Positions 44,801-57,267 are shown, numbered from the stretch's first letter. The stretch: DNA of 64,000 nt from Streptomyces profundus (GCF_020740535.1 NZ_CP082362.1:5887501-5951500), one strand, 5' to 3'. Program-made: numbers and translations. Notes: a model not told the origin generated them from the letters alone.

Positions 44801-47800
44801 CGTCGAGGCGGGCGGGCCCGTCGCCGGAGTGGTCGCGGCGCTGGATCTCGACGGCACGCTTGACCTCGTCCGGGAGATGGTCGCCTCGGGCCTGGAGTGC
44901 CCGCTGTGGCTCGTGACCCGAGGGGGCGTCTCCATCGGCCGTTCCGACCCGCTGGCCGACGCCGAGCAGTCCCTGCTGTGGGGGCTCGGCCGCGTCGTCG
45001 GCCTGGAGCACCCGGAGCGGTGGGGCGGCCTGGTGGACCTGCCGGCCGTTCTCGATGACCGAGGCGTGGCGCGGCTGGCCCGGGTGTTCGCCGGGATCGA
45101 CGCCGAGGACCAGCTGGCCGTCCGCCCGTCCGGGATCTTCGCCCGCCGGCTGGTGCACGCGCCGGCGCCCGAGGCACCGGCGCCCCGTGACTGGACGCCA
45201 CAGGGCACGGTGCTCGTCACCGGCGGTGTGGGCGGGGTGGGCGCGCAGGTCGCCCGCTGGCTGGCCGGGCGGGGCGCCGAGCATCTGGTGCTCACCAGCC
45301 GCCGGGGCGAGGACGCGCCCGGCGCCGCGGAACTCGCCGCCGAGCTGCGCGCATTGGGCGCGCGGGTCACCGTCGCCGCCTGTGACGTCGCCGACCGCGC
45401 GGCCCTCGCCGCCCTGCTGAACGGCCTCGCCGAGGCGGGCGGCCCCGTGCGCACCGTGATGCACGCCGCGGGCACGGCGCCCCTGGTGCCGCTGATCGAC
45501 ACCGACCCCGCGCTGCTGTCCGATGTGCTGGCCGCCAAGGTGGCCGGCACCAACAACCTGGACGAGCTGCTGGACGGGGCTCCCGGCGCCGAGCCGCTGG
45601 ACGCCTTCGTGCTGTTCTCGTCCAACGCCGGCGTGTGGGGCGGCGCCGGACAGGGCGCCTATGGGGCGGCGAACGCCTATCTGGACGCCTTCGCCGAGCG
45701 TCGGCGGCAACGTGGGCTGTCCGCGACCTCCATCGCCTGGGGTGCCTGGAGCGAGGGCGGCATGGCGTCCGACGGCGACGCCGAGCAGCACCTGCGGCGC
45801 CGTGGGCTGGTGCCGATGGCCCCGGAGTTGGCCGTGGCCGCGCTCCAGCAGGCGCTCGACCTCGACGAGACATTGCTCTCCGTGACCGATATGGACTGGT
45901 CCAGGTTCGCCACCGCCTTCACGGCGAGCCGGCCCCGTCCGCTGCTCGACGAGCTGCCCGAGGTGCGGGCCGCGCTCGCCGACCCGGACGCGTCCGGCAC
46001 GGCGTCCGGAGACACCTCGTTCGCCGACCGCCTGGCGGGCCTGGCCGACGCCGAACGGCTGCGCGCCCTTGAGGAGTTGGTGCGCCAGCACGCGGCGGCG
46101 GTGCTCGGCTTCGCCGAGGCGGGGCAGATCGAGTCCGGGCGGGCGTTCCGCGATATCGGCTTCGACTCGGTGACGGCCATCTCGATGCGCAACCGGCTGG
46201 CCGCCGACAGCGGGCTGAAGCTGCCCACCACGCTGGTCTTCGACCATCCGACGCCGGGCGCCGTCGCCGCGTTTCTGAACGAGCGCCTCGGCGGCGTCAC
46301 CGGTCCGGCCACGGCGGGGCCCACGGCGACCGTCGCCGCCACCGACGACGATCCGATCGTCATCGTCGGCATGGGCTGCCGCTACCCCGGCGACGCGCTG
46401 ACGCCCGAGGACTTCTGGGCGCTGCTCGCCGAGGGCCGCGACGCCGTCACCCCGTTCCCCGAGGACCGGGGCTGGGACACCGACGCGCTCTACGATCCCG
46501 ATCCCGACCATCCGGGCACCAGTTACAGCCGCGAGGCGGCGTTCCTGGGCAACGCGGCCGACTTCGACGCCGGCTTCTTCGGGATCAGCCCGCGCGAGGC
46601 GCTGGTGATGGACCCGCAGCAGCGGCTGTTGCTGGAGACGTCCTGGGAGGCGTTCGAACGTGCGGGCATCAGGCCGGACGGGCTGGGAGGCAGCAGGACC
46701 GGGGTGTTCATCGGCGCCTCGTCCTCCGGCTACGCCACCAACCTGACGCGGGTGCCCGAGGGCGCGGAGGGCTACTTCCTGACGGGCAGTGCCGCCGCCG
46801 TGCTCTCCGGCCGGATCTCCTACCTGCTGGGCCTTGAGGGCCCGGCGGTCACCCTGGACACCGCCTGTTCCTCGTCGCTGGTGGCGCTGCACTGGGCCGC
46901 CCAGGCGCTGCGGCAGGGCGAGTGCTCCATGGCGCTGGCCGGCGGTGTCGCGGTGCTGGCGAACCCCGGGGTCTTTGTCGAGTTCTCCCGGCAGCGAGGG
47001 TTGGCCGCCGACGGCCGGTGCAAGGCGTTCGCCGGTGCGGCCGACGGCACCGCGTGGGGCGAGGGCGCGGGCGTCGTCCTGTTGGAGCGGCTGTCCGACG
47101 CGGAGCGCAACGGGCACCCGGTGCTGGCGATCCTCCGGGGCTCGGCGGTGAACCAGGACGGCGCGTCCAACGGGCTGACCGCGCCCAACGGCCCTTCGCA
47201 GCAGCGGGTGATCCGGCAGGCGCTGGCCAACGCCGGGCTGACACCGGCCGATATCGACGTGGTGGAGGGGCATGGCACGGGCACCCGTCTGGGTGACCCG
47301 ATCGAGGCGCAGGCGCTGCTGGCCACCTACGGCCAGGACCGCGACCCCGAACGGCCGCTGCTGCTGGGCTCGGTGAAGTCCAACATCGGCCACACCCAGA
47401 CGGCCGCCGGGGTGGCCGGCGTCATCAAGCTGGTGCTGGCGATGCGGGCCGGCCTGGTGCCCAGGACCCTGCATGTCGACGAGCCCACCCCGCAGGTGGA
47501 CTGGGCCGAGGGCGCCGTGTCGCTGGTCACCGAGGCCGTCGAGTGGCCGGCGACCGGGAGGCCGCGCCGGTCCGGCGTCTCCGCCTTCGGCGTCAGCGGC
47601 ACCAACGCGCATGTGATCCTGGAGGAGCCCCCGGGCGAGCGGGCCGACGGGGCCGAACGCGGCCAGGTGACGGCCCCGCCCGTCATCCCGGTGCCGCTGT
47701 CGGGAGCTACGGCGGAGGCGCTGCGCGCACAGGCCGCCCGGCTGTTGGACTGGACCCATCCCGAGGTCGAACTGGTCGATCTGGCCTACTCGTTGGCCAC

Positions 47801-50800
47801 CACCCGGGCGGCGCTCGAACACCGTGCGGTGCTGGCGGTGGCGAACCGCGAGGAATTGGTCGGTGAGCTGACCGCGCTCGCCGAGGGCCGCTCCACGGCG
47901 AGGGTCGGCACCCGCGTCCGAGGCCGGCTGGCGTTTCTCTTCTCCGGCCAGGGCAGCCAGCGGCTGGGCATGGGGCGGGAGTTGTATGGGGCGTTCCCCG
48001 CGTTCGCGGACGCGTTCGACGCGGTGGCCGCCCAGCTGGACGGTGAGTTGCCGCGTCCGTTGCGCGAGGTGGTGTTCGGGGATGACGCGGCGACGTTGAA
48101 TCGGACGGAGTTCACTCAGGCGGGGTTGTTCGCCGTTGAGGTGGCGTTGTTCCGGTTGGTGGAGTCGTGGGGGGTGCGGCCGGAGTTCTTGGCGGGGCAT
48201 TCGATTGGTGAGATCGCCGCCGCTCATGTGGCGGGGGTGTTGTCGCTGGATGACGCCTGCGTGCTGGTGGCGGCTCGGGGTCGGTTGATGGGTGCGTTGC
48301 CCGAGGGTGGCGCGATGGTGGCCGTCCAGGCCCCGGAGGCCGAGGTTCTGCCGCTGCTGACCGACGGCATCGACATCGCCGCCGTCAACGGGCCTGATTC
48401 CGTGGTGCTGTCGGGTGATGAGGCGGCCGTGGTGGAGTTGGCCGGGCGGTGGAAGCACAAGCGGCTCTCCGTCAGCCACGCGTTCCACTCGCATCTGATG
48501 GACCCGATGCTGGACGCGTTCCGCGCGGTCGCGGAGACGCTCACCTACCGTCCGGCGGAGATTCCGGTCGCCGGGCAGCCTTCGGTAGTCGACGCCGAGT
48601 ACTGGGTGCGGCATGTCCGGGAGGCCGTCCGTTTCCACGACGCGCTGGAGTGGCTGCGCGCACAGGGCGTTGGCACGTTCCTGGAGATCGGCCCCGACGG
48701 GGTGCTCTCCGCGATGGCGGATGGCGTGCCGGCGCTGCGGAAGAGCCGCCCGGAGGCCGAGGCGCTGGTCGAGGCGCTCGGCCGGGTGTATGTCGCCGGC
48801 TTCGCCCCCGACTGGGAGCGGGTCTTCGCCGGCACGGGGGCGCGTGCTGTCGACCTGCCGACCTATGCCTTCCAGCGCGAGCGGTACTGGATCGAGTCGG
48901 GCGGCGTCGGCGATGTGACATCGGCCGGCATCGGGCCCGCCCACCATCCGCTGCTCGGCGCCTCCGTGTCCCTCGCCGACGGGCGCGGCTTCCTCCTCAC
49001 CGGTCGGCTCTCGCTGCGGACCCATCCCTGGCTCGCCGACCACGCCGTGGCCGGCTCGGCGCTGCTCGCCGGAACGGCCTTCGTCGATCTGGCCGTGCAC
49101 GCCGGCGACCATGTCGGCTGCGACCGGCTGGAGGAACTCACCCTGGAGGCGCCGCTGATCGTCCCCGAACGCGGTGGCGTGGCGCTCCAGGTGACGGTGG
49201 GAGAGCCGGACGCGATGGGGCGGCGCCCCGTGGCCGTGCACTCCAGGCCCGACGACGGGCCGCCGGACGGCCCGTGGATCCGGCACGCCACCGGCCAGTT
49301 GGCCACCGGTGCCGCAGACGGCGTCCAGGACGTCGAGGACTTCGGCAGCTGGCCGCCGGCGGACGCCACCGCGCTGCCCGTCGACGGTCTCTACGAGCGG
49401 CTCGGCGCGTTCGGCTTCGCCTACGGTCCCGTGTTCCAGGGCCTGCGCGCGGCCTGGCGGCGCGAAACCGGCGCCGGTGTCGAGGTGTTCGCCGAGGTCG
49501 CCCTGCCCGCCGACGACGCCAAGCACTTCGGGCTCCACCCGGCGCTGTTCGACGCCGCGTTGCACGCCCTGGCACTGGAGGCGCTCGACGGCGGTGACCA
49601 GGGCATGGGGGTCGGCGAGGGCCGCATTCCCTTCGCCTGGACCGGCGTTCGGCTACACGCCGCCGGTGCCGGGACGCTGCGGGTCCGCTTCACCCCCAAC
49701 GGCGGCCAGGGCATCACCCTGCGCGCGGCCGACCCCGCCGGCCTGCCCGTGGTCACCGTCGACTCGCTGGTGATGCGGTCGCTGGCCCCCGACGCCCTGC
49801 GGTCCGGCGGCGGTGCCCATGACGCGCTGTTCGCGGTCGACTGGGTCCACGCGCCGGCAGGAGAGGCCACGACGGCGGACGAACCGGTGCTGCTCGACGG
49901 CTTCGATCCCACCACGCTGCGCGGGACACCCGACGTCGCGGTCGCCGTGGTGCCGGCCGCTCCGTCCGCCGGCTCCGTCGTCGCTGACGCCCACGACCTG
50001 GCCGCCGCCACCCTCGGTCTGCTGCGCGGCTGGCTGGCCGAGGAGCGGTTCGCCTCCTCCCGTCTGCTGCTGGCCGTCCGGCCCGAACTCGGGCACGCGG
50101 TGGTCTCCGGTCTGGTCCGCTCCGCGCAGAGCGAGAACCCGGGCCGTTTCGTGCTGGTGGACACCGACGGAACCGAGCCGCCCTGGGGGCGGCTGCTGGC
50201 CACCGGCGAACCCCAACTCCGCGTCCGGGACGGCGCGGTCACCGTGCCCCGCCTGGTGCGCGTCCCGGCCGCCGACGCGCCGGCCGACCCGACGCCGGCG
50301 TTCCGCGCCGACGGCACCGTCCTGGTGACGGGCGCGACGGGCTCGTTGGGCCGGCTGGTCGCCACCCACCTCGTCACCGGGCACGGCGTGCGGGACCTGC
50401 TGCTGGTCAGCCGGCGCGGTCGGCTCGCCGACGGCGCGGACGAACTGGCCGCCGAACTGCGCGCGTTGGGAGCCGATGTCCGGTTCGTCGCCTGCGACAC
50501 GGCCGACCGCGAGGCGCTCGCCACCCTCCTGGCCACCGTCCCCGACCTGAGCGCCGTGGTGCACACCGCCGGTGTCCTGGACGACGGCGTGATCACCGCG
50601 CTCACCGAGGAGCGACTGGCCGCCGTGCTGCGCCCCAAGGTGGACGCGGCCTGGCATCTGCACGAGCTGACCAGGGAACGCGAACTCTCCGCCTTCGTGC
50701 TGTACTCGTCGGCCGCCGGCATCCTGGGCAGCCCGGGGCAGGGCAACTACGCGGCGGCCAACGCGTTCCTCGACGCGCTCGCCGAGCTGCGGCGCGCCGA

Positions 50801-53800
50801 GGGCCTGCCGGGCACCTCCCTGGCCTGGGGCATGTGGGCGCAGAACGGCGGCATGACCGGCGAGTTGGCCGACTCTGACAGCCGCAGGATGAACCGCTCA
50901 GGCGTGGTGCCGCTCACCGACGAACGGGGCCTTCGCCTCTTCGACGCGGCGCTCGCCAGCGGCCGGCCCACGCTGGTGCCGATCGGCCTCGACCTGCCCT
51001 CGCTCACCGCGCGGGCCGCCGGCGGTCTCGTCCCGCCGGTGCTGCGCGGGCTGGTCAGGGTGCCGACCCGCCGGGCGGCCGAGGCCACCCCTGTCTCCGG
51101 TGACCTGGCCGAACGCCTGGCCGCGCTGCCCGAGGACGACCGAGGCGCGTTGGTCCTCGACATCGTCCGCGCCACCGTCGCCACCGTCCTCGGCTATGGC
51201 AGCGCCCGGTCGATCGAGCCGGAACGCGCCTTCTCCGACCTCGGGTTCGACTCGCTGACCGCAGTGGAGCTGCGCAACCGCCTGGCCGACGCCACCGGTC
51301 TGCGGCTGCCGGCGACCCTCGTCTTCGACTACCCGTCCGCCGACGTGCTCGCCGCCCATCTGATCGAGGAGTTCCTGGGCGCCGCCCCGGGCACCGCGCC
51401 CCCCGCCCCGGCCGGTGTCGCCGCCGCCGCCGACGACGAGCCGATCGCGATCGTTGCCATGTCCTGCCGCTTCCCCGGCGGCGTCACCTCGCCCGAGGAC
51501 CTTTGGCGGCTGGTCGCCGACGACGGCGACGGCATCACCCCGTTCCCCGAGGACCGGGGCTGGGACATCAGCCGGCTCCTCGACGCCGACCCCGAGCAGC
51601 CCGACGCCGGCTACACCAGGGCCGGGGGATTCCTCGACGGCGTCGCCGACTTCGACCCCGAGTTCTTCGGCATCTCGCCGCGCGCGGCCCTCGCGATGGA
51701 CCCGCAACACCGCCTGTTGCTCGAAGTGTCCTGGGAGGCGTTCGAACGCGCGGGCATCGATCCGGCGACGCTGCGCGGCAGCGACACCGGGGTCTTCGCC
51801 GGCCTGATGTACCACGACTACGCCACCATGCTCCAGCAGTCCGAGAGCGGCGGCGACGGCTATGTCGGCACCGGCACCTCGGGCAGCATCGCCTCGGGAC
51901 GGGTCTCCTACACCTTCGGGCTCCAGGGCCCGGCGCTGACCGTCGACACCGCCTGCTCCTCGTCGCTGGTGACCCTGCACCTCGCCGCGCGGGCGCTGCG
52001 CGACGGCGAGTGCTCGCTGGCGCTCGCGGGCGGCGTGTCCGTGATGGCGGCGCCCGGCGTGCTGGTCGAGATGAGCCTGCAACGGGCGCTGGCACCGGAC
52101 GGACGCTCCAAGGCGTTCTCCTCGACCGCCGACGGCATGGGCTTCTCCGAGGGCGCCGGGATGCTGCTGCTGGAACGGCTCTCCGACGCGCGGCGCAACG
52201 GCCACCCGGTGCTCGCCGTGGTGCGCGGTTCGGCGGTCAACCAGGACGGCGCATCCAACGGCCTGACCGCCCCCAACGGGCCCGCCCAACAGCGGGTGAT
52301 CCGGGCCGCGTTGGCCGACGCCGGGCTGTTGCCCGGGGACGTCGACGCCGTCGAGGCGCACGGCACGGGCACCGCGTTCGGCGACACCATCGAGGCCCAG
52401 GCGCTGTTGGCCACCTACGGCCGGGAGCACGACGTCGAACAGCCGCTGTGGCTGGGCTCCGTGAAGTCGAACATCGGGCACACCCAGGCCGCCGCCGGCG
52501 CCGCCGGCATCATCAAGATGGTGCTGGCCATGCGCCACGACACCCTGCCGCGCACCCTGCATGTCGCCGAGCCCACGCCCCGGGTGGACTGGGACGAGGG
52601 CGGCGTCCGCCTCCTCACCGAGCCCCGGCCGTGGGCCGGCGACGGACGGGCCCGCCGGTTCGCCGTCTCCTCGTTCGGGATCGGCGGCACCAACGCGCAT
52701 GTGATCGTCGAGGAGGCGCCGGCGCCGCCGCCCCCGCCGGCGGGGACGCGGCGGCTGCCGCTGGTCCCCGTGCCGCTGTCGGCCAGGAGCCGGGCGGCGC
52801 TGGCCGAGCAGGCCGACCGGCTCGCGGCCGGCGACCACGAGCTGCTCGACGTGGCGTTCTCCGCCGCCACCACCCGCACCGCGCTGGACCACCGCGCCGT
52901 CGTCCTCGCCCACGACCCGGACTCCCTGACGCGCGGGCTGCGCACCGTCCTCGACGGCGGCGCCGTGCTCGGCGAGGTCGACCCGACGGGCCGGCCGGCC
53001 TTCTTCTTCGACGGCTTCGACGGCTTCGACGACTTCGACGGTGCCGACGGCCCCGACGCTTCAGGGGATGCGTCGCCCGCGCCCGGCGGGTGGCTCCACA
53101 GCACCTTCCCGGCCTATGCCGCCGCCTATGACGCGGTCGGCGACCGCCTCCGGCTCGCCTCGCCCGACGCCGAGCCCGGTGCGGCCCGGCACTTCGCCAC
53201 ACAGGTGGCGCTCCACCGACTCCTGGAGTCGTGGGGGCTGCGCCCCGAACTGGTCGCCGGCCGGGCGATCGGCGCCATCGCGGCGGCCCATGTGGCGGAC
53301 GTCCTCTCCCTGGACGACGCCTGCGCGCTGGTCGCCGCCCACGGCCGGCTGGCCGAGGCGCACCGCGCCGCCGGCACCGCCGGCCTCGCCGAGGACGACG
53401 CCGCCCAACTCCGCAAGGAGTTCGAGGCGGTCGCCGAGTCGCTGCACCACCGGCCGGCGCGGCTTCCCGTCGCCGGGCTGCCGGCGGACGTGGACGCCGA
53501 CCACTGGGCGCGGTGGGCCAGCGACGCCCGCCCGCCGGCCGAGGCGCTTGCGGCGGCGACCGAGTGGCTGCGCGCCGAGGGCGCCGGCACCCTGGTCCTG
53601 ATCGGCGCCGCCGACCCGGCGGCGCCCCAACCGCCCGATCCGATACCCACGGTGCGCCCCGACAGGCCGGCGGCGGAGACGCTGCTCACGGCCGTCGCCA
53701 CCCTGTATGTCGCCGGCGCCGACGTGGACTGGGCGGCCCTCTTCGCCGACACCGGCGCCCGCCGCGTCGACCTGCCCACCTACGCCTTCCAGCGGCGCCG

Positions 53801-56800
53801 CTACTGGCCAACGCCGGCGGCTGGCGGAAGGGGCGACATGACCGCCGTCGGCCTCGGCGCGGCCCAACACCCGCTGCTGGGCGCCTCGGTGGCGCTCGCC
53901 GGCACCGAGGGCGCGCTGTTCACCGGGCGGCTCGCCCGCGACACCCACCCGTGGCTCGCCGACCACACCGCGTCGGGCACCGCGCTGGTGCCGGCGTCCG
54001 CGCTGCTGGAGATCGCCGCGCACGCCGCCCAAGGGCTGGGCTGCGACACCGTCGACGAGCTGATCCAGCGGGCGCCGATCGTCCTGCCGGAACGCGGCGG
54101 CGTCGCCATCCAGCTGACGGTCTCCGCGCCCGACGCGACGGGCCGCAGGGAGCTGCGCGTCCACGCCAGGGCGGAAGGCGACGACCTGCCGTGGACCCCG
54201 CACGCGACGGGGGTGCTCGGCCGGTCGGGGCGGGATCCGTCCTTCGACCTGGTGGCCTGGCCGCCGCCCGGCGCCGTCGCCACCCCCGTGGCCGGGCTCT
54301 ACGACCGGCTGTTCGCCGCCGGCCTCGGCTGTGGCCCGGCGTTCCAGGGCGTCAGGGCGGCCTGGCGCGACGGCGACGACCTGCTCGCCGAGATCGCGCT
54401 CGAATCACCGGCCGATGGGGCGGCCTTCGGCATCCATCCGGCGCTGCTGGACGCCGCGTTGCACCCGCTGGCCCTCGACGCGCCTGACGCGCCCGCCGTG
54501 CCGAGGTCGCCCGTCGAGTGGCGTGGCGTGCGGCGGTACGCGGTCGGCGCCGGCGCGCTGCGCGTGCGGCTGACGCCGACCGGCCCCGACACCGTGCGGC
54601 TCGTCCTCGCCGACCCCGAGGGCCGGCCGGTCGCCGAGGCGGACACCGTGCGGCTGGGGCCCTTCCCCCCTCGGCCGCTCGCCGCGCCGCACGGCCCGCT
54701 GTACACCGTGGACTGGGCCGCGCTGCCGGGACGCCCCGAGGGCGCGGCGGACGCGCTGGACGCGGCGCTCGTCACCGAGGGCGGCGTCCCACCGGCCGTC
54801 GCACGGCTCGGACTCGCCGCCCTGGGCGACGAGGCGCCCGCGACGGTCCTGCTGGCCGCGCCGGCCGCCGAGGGCTCAGCGCCAAGCGAGGCGCCGCGCC
54901 ACGCGCCGGAGCTGGCGCGCCGTTGGCTCGACCGGCTCGATGACGAGTCGTTCGCCCACGCCCGGCTCGCCGTCCTCACCTCGCGGGCCACGCCCGCCGG
55001 CGGCGGCGTCCAGGACCCCGCCGCGGCGGCGGTCTGGGGCGCGCTGCGGTCCGTCCAGGCGGAGCGGCCAGGCCGGTTGGTCCTCGTCGACATCGACGAC
55101 GACACCACGCCGGCGGCCCTCGCCGCCGCGCTCGCCACCGACGAGCCGGAGATCGCCGTGCGCGGCGGCACCCTGCTCGTCCCGCGCCTCGCGCCCGTCG
55201 CGCCCGGTGGCGCGGGGCCCGCCCCGCTGACGGGGACCGTGCTGGTCACCGGCGCGCCGAGCGCCCTCGGCGCGCTGATCACCCGCCAGCTGGTCACCGC
55301 CCATGGCGCCCGCCGGGTGCTGCTGGCCGGCCCCGGGGCGCACCACGCGGAGGAGACCGCGGCGCTGCGGTCCACGCTCGCCGAACTCGGCGCCGAGGCG
55401 CGGGCCGTGTCCTGCGACCTCGCGGACCGGGACGCGCTCGCCGCGCTCCTCGCGCCGCTGGGGGACCTGACCGCCGTGGTGCGTCTCCCCGACGCGGGGG
55501 ACGACGACCGTCCCGCGCGCCAGGAGGCGTGGCTGCTCCACGAGTTGACCAGCGAGCTGGGCCTGTCGCTCTTCGTCACCTGCGCGTCGGCCGCTCCCGG
55601 CGCCCCTGAGCCGGCCCAACCGGCCGCCACCGCCGACTTCTGCGCCGCGCTGGCCCGGCACCGGCGCGCCGCCGGCCTGCCGGCGCACGCCCTGGCCTGG
55701 GGGCCCGGCGCGGGTGCGGCGGACGGGTCCTGGCTCCTCGCCCTCTCCGAGGCGGAGTCGCTGGCGCTCTTCGACGCGGCCATCGGTTCCGACATCCCCG
55801 TCGTGCTGCCGCTGCGGCTCGATCTGCCGGCGCTGCGCGCCCAGGCCGTGGCCACCGGCTTCGTGCCGCCGCCGCTGCGCGGCCTGATCGTGCCGCCCGA
55901 GCGGCGCGCGGCCGTCGAGTCGTCCGGCGATCTCGCCGCACGGCTCGCCGGGTTGGCCCCGCTGGAACGGGCGGAGACGCTGCGGGAGCTGGTCCTCGGC
56001 CAGTTGGCCACCATCCTCGGCCGGACGGACGGCGAGCCGATCGACCCCGAGCGCGGCTTCATCGAGTACGGCGTCGACTCGCTGGCCGCCGTCGAACTCC
56101 GCAACCGGCTGGGCGCGGCGACGGGACTGCGGCTGCCCGTGCGGATGGTCTTCGACCACGGCTCGGTGTCGGCCCTGGTGCGCCATCTGTCCACCGAACT
56201 GGACGCCGGCCAGGGCGACACGGCGTCGACGGCGGCCCCGCGCGACGCCGCCGACTCCATCGCCGGCCTCTACCGGCAGGGCTGCGAACTCGGCAAGTTC
56301 GACGAGGCACGCGACCTGCTGCGCGCCGTCGCCGACATCCCGCCGGCGGCCGACACCTCGCTCGACTCGCTGGCCGGCATGTACCGGCACGCCAACGCCG
56401 TCGGCAGGTTCGAGGAGGCCGCCGGGCTGCTGATGTCGGCCTCCCTGGTGCGGCCGACGTTCACCGCGCCCGCCGAACTGTCGGCGCGGCCGGCCCTCAC
56501 CACGTTCGCCACCGGCTCGGAGGGCCCCGCGCTGGTCTGCCTGACGTCGATCAGCGCCGTGGCCGGCCAGTTCCAGTACTTCCGGTTCGCCGCGGCGATG
56601 CGGGAGGTCGCCGACCGGGACGTGACGGCGCTGACCGCCCCCGGCTACGCGCCGGGCGAGGCGCTGGCCGAGGATGTCGCCGCGCTGGCCAGGCTCCAGG
56701 CCGAGACCATCGCGGAACGCTACCCGCGCGGTGGGTCGTTCGCGCTCGCCGGCTCCTCTGCCGGCGGCTGGCTGGCGCACGCCGTGGCCGCCCAGTTGGA

Positions 56801-57218
56801 GAGCGAGGGCATCCGGCCGGCCGGCGTGATCCTGATGGACACCTACCCGGCCGCCGCCTCCGACGTGGTGGAGCGGGTCCGCCCCGGACTGATCCAGGGC
56901 GGCAACGACCGGGACGACGAGTTCGGCTACCTCGACGGCCTGGGACTGACCGCGATGGGCTGGTATCTGCGCATGTTCGGCGGCTACTGGACCCCGCGGC
57001 CGATCCAGGCCCCGACGCTGCTGCTGCGCGCCACCGAGTACCCGCTGGGCCCGGACGCGGAGCCGCCGGCGCCCGAGGAGTGGCAGTCCTACTGGGAGCT
57101 GCCGCACGAGACGGTCGACGTGCCGGGCGGCCACTTCACCATGCTGGAGGACCACGCCCGCACCACGGCCGAGGCGATCCACACCTGGCTGGCGCGGCTG
57201 CCGGCCCCGGGCCGCTGA
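41823..57218 (+). CDS. Type I modular polyketide synthase, modules 8-10 with terminal thioesterase
   Basis: The 5131-residue protein ends the assembly line. The order is docking helix; module 8 KS-AT-KR-ACP (Ser 1449); module 9 KS-AT-DH-KR-ACP (Ser 3144); module 10 KS-AT-DH-KR-ACP (Ser 4753) with a dead AT and KR; and a thioesterase from about residue 4880. The thioesterase has GSSAG with nucleophile Ser 4979 and the GGHF His at 5104, and would release the chain as a lactone or acid. Module 8 AT is methylmalonyl type (Ser 641 in GHSQG, YASHS from 733); module 9 AT is malonyl type (Ser 2127). The ATG at 41823 follows GGGAGAAG and is preferred over the TTG at 41820. A hairpin terminator follows the stop. 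Confidence 0.96.
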   Translation: MGNEAKLRDYLKRVTTDLAQTRQQLREVESADREPIAIVGMSCRFPGGVTSPDELWSLVASDGDGIAPFPTDRGWDLDALGGPDPDLPAAEQAWEAGFISGLAGFDPAFFGISPNEALVMDPQQRLLLETAWEALERGGIAPHRVRGSRTGVFVGVMYQDYSSLLMDVPEGSESFIATGTSNSVASGRISYTFGLEGPAVTVDTACSSSLVTLHLAANALRRGECSLALAGGATVMPTPGVFVQFSRQRGLAADGRCKPFAEAADGTSFSEGAGMLVLERLSDARRNGHPVLAVVRGSAVNQDGASSGLTAPNGPSQQRVIRQALTAAGLTTSDVDAVEAHGTGTRLGDPIEAQALLATYGKGRDPQRPLWLGSVKSNIGHTQAAAGVAGVIKMVMALRHRVLPRTLHLDEPSHQVDWSPGTVSLLAESRPWESDGVRRAGVSSFGISGTNAHVIVEEAPEAVEVAVSRSVGVVPWVLSGRSVGAVREAAGRLASVDADVADVAFSLVGRSVFEHRAVVVGGDRAGLAALASGVPAASVVSGSAVGASGGGVVMVFPGQGSQWLGMAAGLWESSPVFRESMLACGEALRPFVEWDLEVALGDEGLLSRVDVVQPVLWAVMVSLARVWESFGVVPSAVVGHSQGEIAAAVVAGGLSLGDGARVVALRSRLIAGRLAGGGGMVSVPLPVGDLDLPVGVSVAAVNGPNSVVVAGEVAGLEAVLGSVERSRRIAVDYASHSAQVEVIRDELLDVLAPVSPQSGRVPFYSALTGGLIDTAGLNAAYWFENLRNTVDFQGATKALLADGFSTFVEVSAHPVLGVGLRETVEEAGAEAVVLGTLRRDQGGMERMLLSLGEAFVNGVDVDWGLSGRRVELPTYPFQRQDYWPELSAASAAPLPEGQGDMAFWAAVESGEIALDDSARAVLTSWRRDRVEKSTVDSWRYRVVWRPVGEPARAELSGRWLVVGDSSESVDPVLRALREHGAEPENVPGVAASVVEAGGPVAGVVAALDLDGTLDLVREMVASGLECPLWLVTRGGVSIGRSDPLADAEQSLLWGLGRVVGLEHPERWGGLVDLPAVLDDRGVARLARVFAGIDAEDQLAVRPSGIFARRLVHAPAPEAPAPRDWTPQGTVLVTGGVGGVGAQVARWLAGRGAEHLVLTSRRGEDAPGAAELAAELRALGARVTVAACDVADRAALAALLNGLAEAGGPVRTVMHAAGTAPLVPLIDTDPALLSDVLAAKVAGTNNLDELLDGAPGAEPLDAFVLFSSNAGVWGGAGQGAYGAANAYLDAFAERRRQRGLSATSIAWGAWSEGGMASDGDAEQHLRRRGLVPMAPELAVAALQQALDLDETLLSVTDMDWSRFATAFTASRPRPLLDELPEVRAALADPDASGTASGDTSFADRLAGLADAERLRALEELVRQHAAAVLGFAEAGQIESGRAFRDIGFDSVTAISMRNRLAADSGLKLPTTLVFDHPTPGAVAAFLNERLGGVTGPATAGPTATVAATDDDPIVIVGMGCRYPGDALTPEDFWALLAEGRDAVTPFPEDRGWDTDALYDPDPDHPGTSYSREAAFLGNAADFDAGFFGISPREALVMDPQQRLLLETSWEAFERAGIRPDGLGGSRTGVFIGASSSGYATNLTRVPEGAEGYFLTGSAAAVLSGRISYLLGLEGPAVTLDTACSSSLVALHWAAQALRQGECSMALAGGVAVLANPGVFVEFSRQRGLAADGRCKAFAGAADGTAWGEGAGVVLLERLSDAERNGHPVLAILRGSAVNQDGASNGLTAPNGPSQQRVIRQALANAGLTPADIDVVEGHGTGTRLGDPIEAQALLATYGQDRDPERPLLLGSVKSNIGHTQTAAGVAGVIKLVLAMRAGLVPRTLHVDEPTPQVDWAEGAVSLVTEAVEWPATGRPRRSGVSAFGVSGTNAHVILEEPPGERADGAERGQVTAPPVIPVPLSGATAEALRAQAARLLDWTHPEVELVDLAYSLATTRAALEHRAVLAVANREELVGELTALAEGRSTARVGTRVRGRLAFLFSGQGSQRLGMGRELYGAFPAFADAFDAVAAQLDGELPRPLREVVFGDDAATLNRTEFTQAGLFAVEVALFRLVESWGVRPEFLAGHSIGEIAAAHVAGVLSLDDACVLVAARGRLMGALPEGGAMVAVQAPEAEVLPLLTDGIDIAAVNGPDSVVLSGDEAAVVELAGRWKHKRLSVSHAFHSHLMDPMLDAFRAVAETLTYRPAEIPVAGQPSVVDAEYWVRHVREAVRFHDALEWLRAQGVGTFLEIGPDGVLSAMADGVPALRKSRPEAEALVEALGRVYVAGFAPDWERVFAGTGARAVDLPTYAFQRERYWIESGGVGDVTSAGIGPAHHPLLGASVSLADGRGFLLTGRLSLRTHPWLADHAVAGSALLAGTAFVDLAVHAGDHVGCDRLEELTLEAPLIVPERGGVALQVTVGEPDAMGRRPVAVHSRPDDGPPDGPWIRHATGQLATGAADGVQDVEDFGSWPPADATALPVDGLYERLGAFGFAYGPVFQGLRAAWRRETGAGVEVFAEVALPADDAKHFGLHPALFDAALHALALEALDGGDQGMGVGEGRIPFAWTGVRLHAAGAGTLRVRFTPNGGQGITLRAADPAGLPVVTVDSLVMRSLAPDALRSGGGAHDALFAVDWVHAPAGEATTADEPVLLDGFDPTTLRGTPDVAVAVVPAAPSAGSVVADAHDLAAATLGLLRGWLAEERFASSRLLLAVRPELGHAVVSGLVRSAQSENPGRFVLVDTDGTEPPWGRLLATGEPQLRVRDGAVTVPRLVRVPAADAPADPTPAFRADGTVLVTGATGSLGRLVATHLVTGHGVRDLLLVSRRGRLADGADELAAELRALGADVRFVACDTADREALATLLATVPDLSAVVHTAGVLDDGVITALTEERLAAVLRPKVDAAWHLHELTRERELSAFVLYSSAAGILGSPGQGNYAAANAFLDALAELRRAEGLPGTSLAWGMWAQNGGMTGELADSDSRRMNRSGVVPLTDERGLRLFDAALASGRPTLVPIGLDLPSLTARAAGGLVPPVLRGLVRVPTRRAAEATPVSGDLAERLAALPEDDRGALVLDIVRATVATVLGYGSARSIEPERAFSDLGFDSLTAVELRNRLADATGLRLPATLVFDYPSADVLAAHLIEEFLGAAPGTAPPAPAGVAAAADDEPIAIVAMSCRFPGGVTSPEDLWRLVADDGDGITPFPEDRGWDISRLLDADPEQPDAGYTRAGGFLDGVADFDPEFFGISPRAALAMDPQHRLLLEVSWEAFERAGIDPATLRGSDTGVFAGLMYHDYATMLQQSESGGDGYVGTGTSGSIASGRVSYTFGLQGPALTVDTACSSSLVTLHLAARALRDGECSLALAGGVSVMAAPGVLVEMSLQRALAPDGRSKAFSSTADGMGFSEGAGMLLLERLSDARRNGHPVLAVVRGSAVNQDGASNGLTAPNGPAQQRVIRAALADAGLLPGDVDAVEAHGTGTAFGDTIEAQALLATYGREHDVEQPLWLGSVKSNIGHTQAAAGAAGIIKMVLAMRHDTLPRTLHVAEPTPRVDWDEGGVRLLTEPRPWAGDGRARRFAVSSFGIGGTNAHVIVEEAPAPPPPPAGTRRLPLVPVPLSARSRAALAEQADRLAAGDHELLDVAFSAATTRTALDHRAVVLAHDPDSLTRGLRTVLDGGAVLGEVDPTGRPAFFFDGFDGFDDFDGADGPDASGDASPAPGGWLHSTFPAYAAAYDAVGDRLRLASPDAEPGAARHFATQVALHRLLESWGLRPELVAGRAIGAIAAAHVADVLSLDDACALVAAHGRLAEAHRAAGTAGLAEDDAAQLRKEFEAVAESLHHRPARLPVAGLPADVDADHWARWASDARPPAEALAAATEWLRAEGAGTLVLIGAADPAAPQPPDPIPTVRPDRPAAETLLTAVATLYVAGADVDWAALFADTGARRVDLPTYAFQRRRYWPTPAAGGRGDMTAVGLGAAQHPLLGASVALAGTEGALFTGRLARDTHPWLADHTASGTALVPASALLEIAAHAAQGLGCDTVDELIQRAPIVLPERGGVAIQLTVSAPDATGRRELRVHARAEGDDLPWTPHATGVLGRSGRDPSFDLVAWPPPGAVATPVAGLYDRLFAAGLGCGPAFQGVRAAWRDGDDLLAEIALESPADGAAFGIHPALLDAALHPLALDAPDAPAVPRSPVEWRGVRRYAVGAGALRVRLTPTGPDTVRLVLADPEGRPVAEADTVRLGPFPPRPLAAPHGPLYTVDWAALPGRPEGAADALDAALVTEGGVPPAVARLGLAALGDEAPATVLLAAPAAEGSAPSEAPRHAPELARRWLDRLDDESFAHARLAVLTSRATPAGGGVQDPAAAAVWGALRSVQAERPGRLVLVDIDDDTTPAALAAALATDEPEIAVRGGTLLVPRLAPVAPGGAGPAPLTGTVLVTGAPSALGALITRQLVTAHGARRVLLAGPGAHHAEETAALRSTLAELGAEARAVSCDLADRDALAALLAPLGDLTAVVRLPDAGDDDRPARQEAWLLHELTSELGLSLFVTCASAAPGAPEPAQPAATADFCAALARHRRAAGLPAHALAWGPGAGAADGSWLLALSEAESLALFDAAIGSDIPVVLPLRLDLPALRAQAVATGFVPPPLRGLIVPPERRAAVESSGDLAARLAGLAPLERAETLRELVLGQLATILGRTDGEPIDPERGFIEYGVDSLAAVELRNRLGAATGLRLPVRMVFDHGSVSALVRHLSTELDAGQGDTASTAAPRDAADSIAGLYRQGCELGKFDEARDLLRAVADIPPAADTSLDSLAGMYRHANAVGRFEEAAGLLMSASLVRPTFTAPAELSARPALTTFATGSEGPALVCLTSISAVAGQFQYFRFAAAMREVADRDVTALTAPGYAPGEALAEDVAALARLQAETIAERYPRGGSFALAGSSAGGWLAHAVAAQLESEGIRPAGVILMDTYPAAASDVVERVRPGLIQGGNDRDDEFGYLDGLGLTAMGWYLRMFGGYWTPRPIQAPTLLLRATEYPLGPDAEPPAPEEWQSYWELPHETVDVPGGHFTMLEDHARTTAEAIHTWLARLPAPGR
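41922..46290 (+). other. PKS module 8: KS-AT(methylmalonyl)-KR-ACP
   Basis: This is the only module in the window without a DH. The KR lacks the LDD motif and has Trp in FSSNAGVW eight residues before the catalytic Tyr, the A-type fingerprint for an L-hydroxyl; Gln three residues before the Tyr suggests A1. The expected unit is a methyl-branched secondary alcohol next to the polyene. Confidence 0.9.
43473..44459 (+). repeat. Methylmalonyl AT repeat copy 2 (module 8)
   Basis: Partner of 38044-39030. Both are richer in G/T-ending codons than the KS sequences around them. Confidence 0.85.
46344..51385 (+). other. PKS module 9: KS-AT(malonyl)-DH-KR-ACP
   Basis: KS, AT and KR motifs are intact (KR with LDD and YSSAAG). 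The DH keeps His 2407 and the Asp of HPALFDAAL, but the Pro of HxxxGxxxxP is Ala ([10 protein letters not shown]), so DH activity is probable rather than certain. The expected product is an alpha,beta double bond next to the final carbonyl. Confidence 0.88.
51435..56205 (+). other. PKS module 10: KS-AT(dead)-DH-KR(dead)-ACP
   Basis: The KS is complete ([21 protein letters not shown]) and the ACP has GVDSL, but the AT is ruined: GQGSQ is replaced by a low-complexity Phe-Asp-Gly stretch, GHSIGE has become GRAIGA with Ala 3815 for the catalytic Ser, and about 85 residues including HAFH are missing. The KR has TGAPSALG for TGASGALG, no LDD, and no NYAAAN Tyr. The DH keeps [10 protein letters not shown] and HPALLDAAL, with CGP for YGP. 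The module probably cannot extend or reduce by itself and may simply pass the chain to the thioesterase. Confidence 0.88.
53007..53060 (+). repeat. Low-complexity TTCGACGGC-type repeat in the dead AT
   Basis: Degenerate nine-base units encode [17 protein letters not shown] where other ATs have the GQGSQ motif. Slippage of this kind is expected in sequence released from selection. Confidence 0.75.
56250..57215 (+). other. Terminal thioesterase with tandem leader hairpins
   Basis: Two similar helical-hairpin segments precede the alpha/beta-hydrolase core: [18 protein letters not shown] (from 56253) and [18 protein letters not shown] (from 56367). Macrolide thioesterases normally have one such dimerising leader. 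The core has ALVCL, then GSSAGG, then [10 protein letters not shown]. Confidence 0.85.
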
Positions 57219-57232
57219 GGCCACACGCGGAA

Positions 57233-57267
57233 CGTCCCCCGGTCCTCACGGCGAGGAACGGGGGACG
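57233..57267. terminator. Bidirectional hairpin terminator after the PKS operon
   Basis: CGTCCCCCG (57233-57241) pairs with CGGGGGACG (57259-57267), and TCCT/AGGA extends the stem inward. It lies in the 79-base gap between the converging PKS and glycosyltransferase genes. There is no T-run. Confidence 0.75.

Noticed and set aside
54301..54345. CGP in place of YGP in DH10 as proof of inactivity
   Set aside because: The His and Asp of DH10 are kept and this Tyr is not itself catalytic; the case for a dead module rests on AT10 and KR10.
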